Source: UBA4736 sp002404015 (lineage in GTDB: Bacteria; Chloroflexota; Dormibacteria; Dormibacterales; Dormibacteraceae). From it: a stretch of 64,000 nucleotides of DNA. The stretch covers positions 62,001-126,000 of the forward strand of contig DAIOCN010000003.1 in the NCBI GenBank assembly GCA_036747295.1, given 5' to 3'. Shown one piece after another: positions 25,143-33,768 of the stretch. The position numbers were made by a program, and so were the translations under genes. Each line of letters opens with the position of its first letter. Position 1 is the first letter of the stretch. A model generated the notes under the pieces. That model did not search any database, had not been told where the DNA came from, and saw nothing but the letters and a program-made list of their open reading frames with translations.

Positions 25143-27125
25143 ATGAAAGCCCACGAACTGGCACGCGAACTCAACATCAGCCACAAGGAGCTGCTGAACT
25201 TCCTTCAGCAGCGCCGGCTGGCCCGCAACCCGTCGGCGCCGCTCACGCCGCCGGCGATCGAGGCTGCCCGCAGCCAGTTCAAGAGCACCTCCGCGCCGGT
25301 GCGCATCGAGCCCAACGGCGACCGGAAGATCGTGCTGCCGCCCAGCGTCTCCGTCAAGGACCTGGCCGAGAAGCTGAGCGTCAGCCCGGTGGACGTGATC
25401 AAGAAGCTCATGCAGAGCAAGATCCTGGCCAACATCAACCAGGTCATCGACTTCGGCACGGCCGAGATCGTGGCCGACGAGTTCGGCTACACCGTCGAGC
25501 CGATCGCCTCCGAGGACCTGATCGCGACCGAGTCGGACGGCGAGGGCGGCAACTTGGTCACGCAGTCCCGCGAGGACTTCTTCTCGCTGGCCAACGAGGA
25601 CCCTAAGAAGCTGAAGCCGCGGCCGCCGATCGTGACCGTGCTGGGCCACGTCGACCACGGCAAGACCTCGATCCTGGACGCCATCCGCAAGACCAAGGTG
25701 GCAGCCAGCGAGGCCGGCGGCATCACGCAGCGGATCGGCGCCTACCAGGTGCAGACCGACGAGGGCCAGACCGTCGTCTTCGTCGACACCCCCGGCCATG
25801 AGGCCTTCACCGCCATGCGCGCCCGGGGCGCCCAGGTCACGGACCTGGTGGTGCTCGTGGTGGCGGCGGACGACGGTGTCATGCCCCAGACGATCGAGGC
25901 GATCCAGCACGCCCGGGCGGCCGAGGTCCCGATCGTGGTCGCCATCAACAAGATCGACAAGGACAACGCCAACGTCGACCGGGTCCACCAGGAGCTCGCC
26001 ACCCAGGGCATCGTCACCCGCCACTACGGCGGCGAGTACGAGTGCGTCCACGTCTCGGCCCGGACCGGCCAGGGCCTGGACGACCTGCTCACGACGATCG
26101 TGCTCTCGAGCGAGATCCTCGACCTGAAGGCGAACCCCGACCGGCACGCCATCGGGACGATCGTTGACGCCCACCTGGAGCGAGGTCGCGGCCCGGTCGC
26201 CACGGTCCTGGTGCAGAACGGCACGCTCACGGTCGGCGACGACTTCGTCTGCGGCCACATCTACGGCCGCGTCAGGGCGCTCACCAACGACCGCGGCGAG
26301 ACGGTGGAGTCGGCCGGCCCCGCCACCCCGGTCGTGGTGTCCGGTATGAGCGAGGTCCCCAGCGCGGGCGACATCTTCCAGGTGGTCGGCTCCGAGAAGG
26401 CGGCCCGCCAGATCGCGCTTGTCAGGCTGCAGGAGAAGCGGGCCCAGGAGGCCGGCCGCGGCCTGGCCCCCCGGATCACGCTCGAAGAGCTGGCCCGGCG
26501 CGCCAAGGAAGGCGAGGTCAAGGAGCTCAACCTGGTGGTCAAGGCAGACGCCCAGGGCACCCTGGAGGCGGTCATCAGCGCGCTTCAGAAGATCGAAGAC
26601 CCCGTGGTGACGATCAAGATCGTGGGCCAGGGGGTCGGCCCGGTCACGGACTCGGATGCGCTGCTGGCGGGCGTCTCCAACGCCATCATCGTGTGCTTCA
26701 ACCTGAAGCCGACGGCCGGCGCCGAGAAGGCCGCCGAGCGGGAGAAGGTGGAGGTCCGCTACTACGACGTCATCTACAAGCTGACGGAGGACGTCGAGCG
26801 GGCGGCCAAGGGCCTCCGCGAGCCGACCTACCGCCAGGTCTGGGAGGGCAAGGTCGAGGTCCTGATGCCGATCAAGATCCCGCGCCTCGGGCTCATCGCC
26901 GGCTGCCGCGTGCTCGACGGCAAGGTGAGCCGCGGAGATTGGGTCAAGCTTTCGCGCGGCCGGGAGCAGATCTTCGAGGGTCGCATCACCTCCCTGAAGC
27001 ACTTCAAGGAGGAGGTTCGCGAGATGGTCGCCGGCCAGGAGTGTGGCATCGGCCTGGAGGGCTTCGAGGCCTTCGAGCCGGGCGACACAATGGAGTGCTT
27101 CCGGCTCGAGCGCGAGGAAATCTGA
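25143..27125 (+). CDS. infB: Translation initiation factor IF-2
   Basis: GTPase that recruits initiator tRNA and promotes subunit joining. The 660-residue protein is a short IF-2. An N-terminal helical IF2_N module (MKAHELARELNISHKELLNFL) and a second one (VSVKDLAEKLSVSPVDVIKKLM) come first. The G domain begins near residue 165 with GHVDHGKTS (G1), VDTPGHE (G3) and NKIDKD (G4). Domains II, III and the fMet-tRNA-binding IV end at residue 660. The frame is open upstream into the LLM gene, but ATG 25143 is set by homology and the upstream promoter-like TAAACT. Confidence 0.96.
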   Translation: MKAHELARELNISHKELLNFLQQRRLARNPSAPLTPPAIEAARSQFKSTSAPVRIEPNGDRKIVLPPSVSVKDLAEKLSVSPVDVIKKLMQSKILANINQVIDFGTAEIVADEFGYTVEPIASEDLIATESDGEGGNLVTQSREDFFSLANEDPKKLKPRPPIVTVLGHVDHGKTSILDAIRKTKVAASEAGGITQRIGAYQVQTDEGQTVVFVDTPGHEAFTAMRARGAQVTDLVVLVVAADDGVMPQTIEAIQHARAAEVPIVVAINKIDKDNANVDRVHQELATQGIVTRHYGGEYECVHVSARTGQGLDDLLTTIVLSSEILDLKANPDRHAIGTIVDAHLERGRGPVATVLVQNGTLTVGDDFVCGHIYGRVRALTNDRGETVESAGPATPVVVSGMSEVPSAGDIFQVVGSEKAARQIALVRLQEKRAQEAGRGLAPRITLEELARRAKEGEVKELNLVVKADAQGTLEAVISALQKIEDPVVTIKIVGQGVGPVTDSDALLAGVSNAIIVCFNLKPTAGAEKAAEREKVEVRYYDVIYKLTEDVERAAKGLREPTYRQVWEGKVEVLMPIKIPRLGLIAGCRVLDGKVSRGDWVKLSRGREQIFEGRITSLKHFKEEVREMVAGQECGIGLEGFEAFEPGDTMECFRLEREEI

Positions 27126-27138
27126 GGTAGCCCTCGCA

Positions 27139-27513
27139 GTGAGCGGCCACCGCACCGACCAGGTCGGGGCCCAGGTCCGTGAGGAGATCATGGCGATCAT
27201 CCAGCGCGAGCTGAAGGACCCGCGGATCGGCCTAGTCAGCATCACGGGGGTGCGGATGTCGCCCGACCTGCGCTCCGCCCGGGTCCGGGTCAGCGTCCTG
27301 GGCAACGCTGCCGAGCAGAAAGAGACACTGCGCGGCCTCTACAGCGCCCGCGGCCTGATCCGCCACGCGCTCGGCAGGCGGCTGCAGAATCTCAAGTTCT
27401 CGCCGGAGATCAGGTTCGAGATCGATCCCTCGATCGAGTACAGCGTGCACATCTCGAAGATGCTTCGCGAGATCCTCCCGGAGGAGGAGACCGAGGAAGG
27501 AGCCCCGTCATAG
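27139..27513 (+). CDS. rbfA: Ribosome-binding factor A
   Basis: KH-like 30S maturation factor of 124 residues. It shows the family pattern VGAQVREEIMAIIQRELKDPRIG, VSITGVRMSPDLRSARV and PEIRFEIDPSIEYSVHISK. GTG 27139 has GAGGTAG 8 bases upstream and gives a normal N-terminus. Its 3' end carries a strong AAGGAG (27497-27502) that serves the next gene, and its stop overlaps that gene as ATAG. Confidence 0.93.
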   Translation: MSGHRTDQVGAQVREEIMAIIQRELKDPRIGLVSITGVRMSPDLRSARVRVSVLGNAAEQKETLRGLYSARGLIRHALGRRLQNLKFSPEIRFEIDPSIEYSVHISKMLREILPEEETEEGAPS

Positions 27514-28499
27514 ACGACGACTTAGGCCGCGTGGGCGAGCTGGTTGAGCAGAACGACGAGATCCTGATCTTCGGCCACAAGGACGCCGACGGCGACACCC
27601 TCGGCTGCAGCCTGGCCTTCGCCGAAGCCCTGAAGTCGCGAGGCAAGACGGTCTGGGTGGTCATCCCGCCGCCCCTGCCGGTCATGTACGAGTGGCTGCC
27701 CGGCTTCGAGCAGATCGTGGAGCGGCCGCCGCCCGGCGCCGACCCTCGGCTGGTGCTCTTCTTCGACGCCGGCAACATGGAGCGGTCCGGCAATGCGGTC
27801 AAGCTGATCGCCAGCCAGGCCACGATCGTCAACGTGGACCACCACCCCTCGAACTCGCTGTTCGGAGACATCAATGTGATCGAGCCGGAGGCCTCGGCGG
27901 TGGGCCAGATGGTGATGCGGATGCTCGACCTGTTCGGTTACGACCTGACTCCCACGATCGCAACCAACCTCTACACGGCGCTGCTGACCGACACCGGCGG
28001 CTTTCGGCACGAGAACACCACGCCCAAGGCGCTCGAGGACGCCGCCCGGCTGGCCAGGCTGGGGGCTGATCCCGGGTACATCGCGACCATGGTCTACAAG
28101 TCGCGTCCGTTGACGACCCTGAAGCTCAGCGCCCTCGCCATCGCCACCATGCAGGTCGACATGGACGGCCGGCTGGCCTGGGCCAAGGTGACCCGCTACA
28201 TGCTCCACGAGGCCGGCGCCGTCATGGCCGAGAGCGAGGGCATCATCGACACCCTGAACTCGATCGCCGGCCTGGACACGGCGATCATGTTCAAGGAGAT
28301 CAACGACCGGCTGACCAAGATCAGCGTGCGCAGCCGGGGCGCCGTGGACGCCGCCGCGCTGTGCGCCGAGTTCGGCGGAGGCGGCCACCTGCGGGCTGCC
28401 GGGGCCGAGATCCAGCTGCCCCTGGACGAGGCGATCAGGGCGGTCCTGAAGGCGGCCAAGGAGGCGATCTCTGCGAGCGGGAGTACTCAACGTAGATAA
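27510..28499 (+). CDS. nrnA: DHH-family bifunctional oligoribonuclease/pAp phosphatase (NrnA-like)
   Basis: DHH/DHHA1 phosphoesterase of about 329 residues, expected to degrade nanoRNAs and hydrolyse pAp. Motifs are ILIFGHKDADGDTLG, FFDAGNMERSG, the DHH signature in NVDHHPSN, and C-terminal FGGGGHLRAAG. I assign the start to ATA 27510: AAGGAG lies 7 bases upstream, it overlaps the rbfA stop as ATAG, and it gives MDDDLGRVGELVEQNDEILI, a normal-length N-terminus. GTG 27531 is possible but has no Shine-Dalgarno sequence. The position between rbfA and truB is common. Confidence 0.9.
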   Translation: MDDDLGRVGELVEQNDEILIFGHKDADGDTLGCSLAFAEALKSRGKTVWVVIPPPLPVMYEWLPGFEQIVERPPPGADPRLVLFFDAGNMERSGNAVKLIASQATIVNVDHHPSNSLFGDINVIEPEASAVGQMVMRMLDLFGYDLTPTIATNLYTALLTDTGGFRHENTTPKALEDAARLARLGADPGYIATMVYKSRPLTTLKLSALAIATMQVDMDGRLAWAKVTRYMLHEAGAVMAESEGIIDTLNSIAGLDTAIMFKEINDRLTKISVRSRGAVDAAALCAEFGGGGHLRAAGAEIQLPLDEAIRAVLKAAKEAISASGSTQRR

Positions 28500-29352
28500 G
28501 CCGGCGGGCGCGACCTCGTTCACGGTCGTGCGCCGCCTTCGCGAGCTGACAGGCGCCAAGCGGGTCGGCCACGCCGGCACCCTCGACCCGCTGGCGACCG
28601 GCGTGCTGCCCATCCTGTTCGAGTCGGCCACCCGCCTGGCGGACTTCGCCCTGCAGCTGTCGAAGACCTACGTGGCCGACGTGCACTTCGGGTTCACCAC
28701 CGCCACCGACGACGCCGAGGCCGAACGGGAGCCGGTGGCGGACCCATCGGGCCTCGAGCAGGAGACGGTGGAGGCGGCCCTGCGGGCCTTCGTGGGCCGC
28801 ATCCGGCAGGAGCCGCCGGCCTTCTCGGCCGTGAAGGTGGAGGGTGAGCGGTCCTATCGGCGGGCGCGCAAAGGCGACGTCTCGCGGCCGGCCGCCCGGC
28901 TGGTGGAGATCTACAGCGTCGAGCTCCTCTCGTTCGCGCCCGGCGCCGCGGCCGTGGCGCAGGTCCGGGTCGTCTGCGGCAGCGGCACCTACCTGCGCTC
29001 GCTGGCCCGCGACCTGGGCGCCGAACTGGAGGTGGGCGGCTACCTGGGCCAGCTGGTCCGGACCGCTTACGGTCCGCTGCGCCAGCAGCAGGCGGTGGCG
29101 CTCGACGATCTCACCAACGCCGCCTCCGTCGAGGCCCGGCTGCTGCCCCCCGAGGTGATCCTGCCCGAGATGGAGTCCGTCCGCCTGACGGTCGAGCAGG
29201 AGGCCTATGTGCGCCAGGGCCGCCCTGTTCGCGTGCTGCCCGAACCCGGCCCCGGCCGCGTCCGGGCCATGGACTCCGACGGCCGGCTGGTGGCGCTCGG
29301 GCACACCGACCCGCTGCGGCGGACTTTCGTCCCCGAGAAGGTCCTGACCTGA
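28471..29352 (+). CDS. truB: tRNA pseudouridine-55 synthase TruB
   Basis: Makes pseudouridine 55 in the T-loop of tRNAs. The protein is about 293 residues. The N-terminus is GVLNVDKPAGATSFTVV; the catalytic aspartate is in GHAGTLDPLATGVLP, followed by KTYVADVHFG and a C-terminal PUA-like domain. The frame is closed by TGA at 28447 and the first canonical codon, GTG 28528, would delete the conserved VLNVDKPAG. The start is CTG 28471, with a perfect AAGGAGG at 28458-28464, 6 bases upstream. It overlaps nrnA by 29 bases. Confidence 0.95.
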   Translation: MRAGVLNVDKPAGATSFTVVRRLRELTGAKRVGHAGTLDPLATGVLPILFESATRLADFALQLSKTYVADVHFGFTTATDDAEAEREPVADPSGLEQETVEAALRAFVGRIRQEPPAFSAVKVEGERSYRRARKGDVSRPAARLVEIYSVELLSFAPGAAAVAQVRVVCGSGTYLRSLARDLGAELEVGGYLGQLVRTAYGPLRQQQAVALDDLTNAASVEARLLPPEVILPEMESVRLTVEQEAYVRQGRPVRVLPEPGPGRVRAMDSDGRLVALGHTDPLRRTFVPEKVLT

Positions 29353-29356
29353 CGGG

Positions 29357-30280
29357 ATGAAGGTTCACTTCGGGCTGCCCGCCGAACGGCTGGGCCCGGC
29401 GGCCCTCGCCATCGGCAGCTTCGACGGCGTGCACCTGGGCCACCAGGCCGTGCTGCGGCGGCTGGTCGAGGTCGCCCGCGAGAACGACCTGACCCCGGCC
29501 TGGATCACCCTCGACCCCCACCCGCGCTGCGTTCTCGACCCCGACCGCTGCCCGAAGTTGATTACCACCCTCGACGAGAAGCTGGAGCTGATACGGCCGC
29601 TCGGCGTCGAGCACGCGATCGTCCTCGAGTTCACGCGAGAGCTGGCCGCGCTGCCGCCCGAGGACTTCATGGCCCTGGTCGGCCAGGCCATGGAGCTGCG
29701 CCGGCTGGTGGCCGGGCCCGACTTCGCGCTGGGCCGCAAGCGGGCGGGCGACGTGGAGTGGCTGCGCGGCGACGGCGCCGTGCGCGACTATGAGGTGGTC
29801 GTCGTGCCGCCGTTCATGCTGGACGGGGAGGAGGTGCACAGCTCCGACATCAGACGCGAGGTGGCGCTGGGCGACGTGGCGGCCGGCAACCGGCTCCTCG
29901 GGCGCGAGTTCTCGCTCGCGGGCCGGGTCGAGCCGGGCGACCGGATCGGGCGGACGCTCGGCTTTCCGACGGCCAACCTGGCCGTCGCGCCCAACAAGCT
30001 GATCCCGGCCCGCGGCATCTACGCGGGCTGGGCCGAGACGGAAAGCGGCCGCCACCAGGCGGCGATCAGCGTCGGCTACCGGCCGACATTCGAGCTCGCC
30101 GAGATGCGGGTCGAGGCCTTCCTGATGGACTTCAGGGGCGACCTCTACCAGACCCGCCTGCGGCTGCTTTTCGTGCACCGGCTGCACGAGGAGGTGAAGT
30201 ACCCGAGCCGCCAGGCGCTCGTGAAGGGGATCGCGGCCGACGTGGCGGAAACCCGCCGGCTGCTAGGGGCCGAACGCTAG
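29357..30280 (+). CDS. ribF: Bifunctional riboflavin kinase / FAD synthetase
   Basis: Makes FMN and FAD from riboflavin. The 307-residue protein has an N-terminal nucleotidyltransferase domain (IGSFDGVHLGHQAVL; GPDFALGRKRAGDV) and a C-terminal riboflavin kinase domain (IGRTLGFPTANL, GYRPTF, VEAFLMDF). ATG 29357 is 4 bases after truB and ends the nusA operon, as in B. subtilis truB-ribC. It supplies flavins that could serve the LLM, GlpD and alkyl-DHAP-synthase-like enzymes nearby. Confidence 0.95.
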   Translation: MKVHFGLPAERLGPAALAIGSFDGVHLGHQAVLRRLVEVARENDLTPAWITLDPHPRCVLDPDRCPKLITTLDEKLELIRPLGVEHAIVLEFTRELAALPPEDFMALVGQAMELRRLVAGPDFALGRKRAGDVEWLRGDGAVRDYEVVVVPPFMLDGEEVHSSDIRREVALGDVAAGNRLLGREFSLAGRVEPGDRIGRTLGFPTANLAVAPNKLIPARGIYAGWAETESGRHQAAISVGYRPTFELAEMRVEAFLMDFRGDLYQTRLRLLFVHRLHEEVKYPSRQALVKGIAADVAETRRLLGAER

Positions 30281-30295
30281 GCTGTCCGGTCCCGT

Positions 30296-30916
30296 CTAGT
30301 CCGCCCCCCTCCCAACCTCCCCCCGCAAGCGGAGGGAGGGGTCCTGCTGTCGCGTCATCTCGGGCAGCCGCCTGTGAACCGACAGGTCGTACTGCGACGA
30401 CTCGTCATAAGGGTCCCGCTGCCAGGTGGACCAGCGTTCGGTGAGCTGCAGGCCGGAGTCCGCTGCCCAGGCGTCGAAGTCCTGCGGCGAGCAGGCGCCC
30501 GGTCCGATCGAGTGCCCGTTGACCAGCAGTCCGCCCGGCCGGACGTGGCGGGCCAGATTCTGGACGGCGCGCCGCCGGTCTTCGGGTGCCACGAAGTTGA
30601 TGACGTTGCCAGCCAGGAGGACCGCTTCGAACTTCCTGCCCAGGTCGATCGCCGCGACATCGCCTTGGATCCACCTGACACCTGGTGACTTGGCCCGGGC
30701 GGTCATGAGCATCTCGTCATCCAGATCGACGCCGACCACCTCGATCCCGTGGCGGGCCAGCTCGCGCCCGACCCGGCCGGTCCCGCAGCCGGCGTCGAGG
30801 ACCGAGGCGGGTGAGAAGGCCCGCACGAAGTGGGCCTCGCCGTGAACGTCCTCGCCCGCGGCGGACCTCTGCTCGTAGGGGGCGTCGTAGCGGTCGCCCC
30901 GGCTCGAGCTGCTCAT
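30296..30916 (-). CDS. Class I SAM-dependent methyltransferase
   Basis: Rossmann-fold methyltransferase of 206 residues with VLDAGCGTGRVGRELA (SAM motif I), VVGVDLDDEML (motif II acidic residue) and HVRPGGLLVNGH. Its substrate is unknown. ATG 30916 overlaps the glpD stop as ATGA on the minus strand, so it is probably cotranscribed with glpD. The C-terminal tail RQQDPSLRLRGE is encoded by a dispersed 49-base repeat also found after recX, so the last ~18 residues are probably acquired and not part of the fold. Confidence 0.85.
   Translation of the reverse strand: MSSSSRGDRYDAPYEQRSAAGEDVHGEAHFVRAFSPASVLDAGCGTGRVGRELARHGIEVVGVDLDDEMLMTARAKSPGVRWIQGDVAAIDLGRKFEAVLLAGNVINFVAPEDRRRAVQNLARHVRPGGLLVNGHSIGPGACSPQDFDAWAADSGLQLTERWSTWQRDPYDESSQYDLSVHRRLPEMTRQQDPSLRLRGEVGRGAD
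30316..30364 (-). repeat. 49-base dispersed repeat, copy 1 (inside methyltransferase 3' end)
   Basis: On the minus strand this reads from CCCGAGATGACGCGACAG to TGCGGGGGGAGG and matches 51798-51846 at 45 of 49 positions without gaps. It contains a CCTCCGC/GCGG-type imperfect palindrome. It lies in frame within the methyltransferase C-terminus, adding RQQDPSLRLRG. Confidence 0.75.
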
Positions 30917-32412
30917 CCGTGTTGGCTGAGGCCCGGGCCGCCGGCCAGTAGGCGGTCGACCCGGGCCTCCACCTCGGGCGTTCCGAGGCCGCGGATGCTG
31001 ACGGTCGTGCGCCGGCGGAGCACGTCCTCCGCGGTGACGGCCCACTCATTCTCAACCGCGTGGCAGGCCTGGGCCCAGACGTCGGGGCCACCGGCCGCGA
31101 TCGGCCCGAGGGCTTCTGGGTCGTGCGCGCCGTATGCCAGCAGCCGGTCCACCTCGCTGCCGTAGTGGTCGATGAGGTGGGACCAGCTGGCGGGCTCCAC
31201 GTCAGCGGGCCGCCGGCCCTGGGGCGGATGCGCGAACCCGGGCAGCGGCCGGTTGGACGGGCGGAGGCCGCGCGGCCGGACGCGCTCGGGCAGCTCCCGG
31301 AGCACGTCGATCGCGATCCGCCGGTGGGTCGTGAGCTTGCCGCCCGCGATGCTGACCAGGCCTTGAGGGCCGACGTTCACGAAGTGCTCGCGCGACGCCC
31401 GCGCCGTTTCGCCAGGCCCGGCCGGCAGGGCCCGGAGGCCGGCATACGTGTGGCGGATCAGGTCGCGCCGGACGACATCCTCGCCAAGCATCAGGGCCGC
31501 CTCGCCGAGGACCATGTCCACGTCCGCCGGCTCGACCCGCGCCGCCGCGGCGTCGCCCTCGTAACCGGTGTCGGTCGTCCCCAGCAGGAGCATCCCCTCC
31601 CACGGTACGGCGAAGGTGGCGCGCGTCCCGCCCAACGGGATGGACACGGCGGTGTCGAAGCCCGCGGGCAGGGGCAGCAGGAGGTGGACGCCCTTGCTCA
31701 GCCGGACCAGCGGCACGCAGCCGGGATCCTCCAGGCGGCGGACGTGGTCCACCCAGGGCCCGGACGCGTTGACGGCGGCCCGGAAGCCGACGCCAACGCG
31801 ACCCTCGGGCGCTTCCACGACCGCCTCATCCGAACCCAGCTCGACCACCGCCGCGTGATTGAGCACCACCGCCCCCGCTTCCGCCGCGCCCTTGACTGTC
31901 GCCAGGGTCAGGCGGCCGTCGTTGGTCTGGCCCTCCTCGTACAGCCAACCCGCCTCCAGGTCCTCCGTCCGGAGCCCTGGCACCCGGGCCGCCGCGGCTG
32001 CCGGCGAGAGCTCGCTCGCCCACACCTCGCGAAACCCCGACAGCGTTCCGTAGAGCATCAGCCCCGCCCGCATCTGGCGGGAGCCGATCTGGCCGTGCCG
32101 GTAGATCGCCATCATGAAAGGTAGCCGGTGGACCAGGCCCGGCGCCAGGCGCAGCAGGGCCGACTTCTCCGTCTGGCTCTCCCGCACCAGCCTTAGATCC
32201 CCGGATCCCAGGTAGCGGAGGCCGCCGTGCACCAGCTTGGAAGAGGCGCTCGAGGTGGCCCCGCCGAAGTCCCCGGCGTCCACGAGCGCAACGCTCAGGC
32301 CCGACTGCGCCGCCTCGTAGGCCACCCGGCTGCCGACAATGCCCGCGCCCACCACCAGCAGGTCGAAGCGGCGGCCGGCCAGCATCTCCAGGGCGTCGCT
32401 CCGGCTCAGCAT
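30913..32412 (-). CDS. glpD: FAD-dependent glycerol-3-phosphate dehydrogenase
   Basis: Oxidises glycerol-3-phosphate to dihydroxyacetone phosphate at the membrane, passing electrons to quinone. The 499-residue protein has the N-terminal FAD motif DLLVVGAGIVGSRVAYEA, the family signature ATSSASSKLVHGGLRYL, GPWVDHVRR and GGKLTTHRRIA, plus a C-terminal helical domain. ATG 32412 is 27 bases from the divergent ATG of the alkyl-DHAP-synthase-like gene. Together they suggest glycerolipid metabolism. Confidence 0.92.
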   Translation of the reverse strand: MLSRSDALEMLAGRRFDLLVVGAGIVGSRVAYEAAQSGLSVALVDAGDFGGATSSASSKLVHGGLRYLGSGDLRLVRESQTEKSALLRLAPGLVHRLPFMMAIYRHGQIGSRQMRAGLMLYGTLSGFREVWASELSPAAAAARVPGLRTEDLEAGWLYEEGQTNDGRLTLATVKGAAEAGAVVLNHAAVVELGSDEAVVEAPEGRVGVGFRAAVNASGPWVDHVRRLEDPGCVPLVRLSKGVHLLLPLPAGFDTAVSIPLGGTRATFAVPWEGMLLLGTTDTGYEGDAAAARVEPADVDMVLGEAALMLGEDVVRRDLIRHTYAGLRALPAGPGETARASREHFVNVGPQGLVSIAGGKLTTHRRIAIDVLRELPERVRPRGLRPSNRPLPGFAHPPQGRRPADVEPASWSHLIDHYGSEVDRLLAYGAHDPEALGPIAAGGPDVWAQACHAVENEWAVTAEDVLRRRTTVSIRGLGTPEVEARVDRLLAGGPGLSQHG

Positions 32413-32439
32413 GGCCCGAATGTTCGCTCACGCCGCCGT

Positions 32440-33768
32440 ATGGCGTTCAATTCGGGGGTGCGCAGCAGCCTGGAGTCCTTGCTCGGCGCGGCGGCGGTCA
32501 GCGAGCGGCCGGTGGCCGACCTCTGGCCGCTCGGGATCATGCGCCGGCGGGCCGGGCACGAGCCCCCGCTGGTGCAGGTGGTCCGCCCCGACTCGGCCCA
32601 GCTCGTGTGCCGGCTGCTCGAGTGGGCGCACGGCGCCGGCGTCCAGGTCATCCCCATGGGTGGCGCCAGCGGCGTCTGCGGCGCCCTGGCTCCGACGGCC
32701 GGTCAGGTGGTTCTCGACCTGGGCGCCCTCGACCACTTCGAGATCGACGAACCCAACCTGGCCTGCCGGGCCGGGGCGGGATTGAACGGCCTCCGGCTGG
32801 AGCAGGCCCTGCAGGAACGCGGGCTGACGCTCGGCCACTACCCCAGCTCGCTGCCGGTCGCGACCGTGGGAGGCCTGCTGGCGACCCGCTCGTCCGGCCA
32901 GGAATCGAGCCGCTACGGGAACGTCGAGGACATGGTGATGGGCCTTGAGGTGGCGCTCCCCGACGGCAGCCTGCTGGCCGCCCGCGCCGCGCCCCGCTCG
33001 GCGGCCGGGCCTGCCCTGCACCAGCTCTGGCTGGGCGCTGAGGGCCGGATCGGCGTGATCCTGGAAGCGGTCCTTCGAGTCCACCGGAAGCCGGAGACCG
33101 TGATCGGTCGGGGCTTCCGACTGGCCAGCGTGGAGTCGGGTCTCGACGGGCTGCGGGCCGTGGTCCAGGCCGGCATCCGGCCGCTCGTCATGCGCCTCTA
33201 CGACCCCACCGACAGCGCCTTCCAGGGCCTGGAAGGGGAGGGCTGCCTGGGTCTGATCGCGGTGGCCGGTCCGGGACCGGTGGCCGAGGCCGAGGCGGCC
33301 CTGGTCGAGAAGCTGGTCGCCGGCGAGCCGCTCGGGGAGGCGCCCTGGGAGCGCTGGCAGCGGCACCGGTTCGACCTCTCGGCCGAGCGGTTGAAGGACC
33401 TCCTCGAGCCGGCTGGGTCGTACGTGGACACGATCGAGGTCGCCACCTCCTGGACCCAGATGCCGGCCCTCTACGAGGACGTCCGGTCGGCCCTCGCCCA
33501 TGCCGCCGACCTGGTCCTCTGCCACTTCAGCCACGCCTACGGCCAGGGTTGCTGCGCTTACTTCACCTTCGGCGGCTCGGCGCCCTCGGAGGACGCCGCT
33601 CAGGCCGCCTACCAGCAGGCCTGGGCAGGAGCCATGACCGCGACCCTGCGGCACGGCGGCACGATCTCCCATCATCACGGCGTGGGCCAGGTCCGCCAGC
33701 CCTGGCTGGCGCAGGAGATGGACGGCTGGCTGCAGGCGTGGGACCGGATCCAGGCGGCCTTGGCGTGA
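32440..33768 (+). CDS. FAD-binding oxidase, alkyl-dihydroxyacetonephosphate synthase-like
   Basis: VAO/PCMH-type flavoprotein of about 442 residues: an FAD_binding_4 domain (VIPMGGASGVCGALAP; VATVGGLLATRSSGQESSRYGNVEDMVMG) and a C-terminal FAD-oxidase_C domain ending in GTISHHHGVGQVRQPWL. The HHHGVG histidine run is characteristic of alkyl-DHAP synthases, which replace the acyl group of acyl-DHAP with a fatty alcohol to form an ether lipid, and also occurs in some D-lactate/glycolate oxidase relatives. ATG 32440 is chosen (GTG 32458 possible). The GTGA overlap with the lipid kinase supports a lipid role. Confidence 0.8.
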   Translation: MAFNSGVRSSLESLLGAAAVSERPVADLWPLGIMRRRAGHEPPLVQVVRPDSAQLVCRLLEWAHGAGVQVIPMGGASGVCGALAPTAGQVVLDLGALDHFEIDEPNLACRAGAGLNGLRLEQALQERGLTLGHYPSSLPVATVGGLLATRSSGQESSRYGNVEDMVMGLEVALPDGSLLAARAAPRSAAGPALHQLWLGAEGRIGVILEAVLRVHRKPETVIGRGFRLASVESGLDGLRAVVQAGIRPLVMRLYDPTDSAFQGLEGEGCLGLIAVAGPGPVAEAEAALVEKLVAGEPLGEAPWERWQRHRFDLSAERLKDLLEPAGSYVDTIEVATSWTQMPALYEDVRSALAHAADLVLCHFSHAYGQGCCAYFTFGGSAPSEDAAQAAYQQAWAGAMTATLRHGGTISHHHGVGQVRQPWLAQEMDGWLQAWDRIQAALA

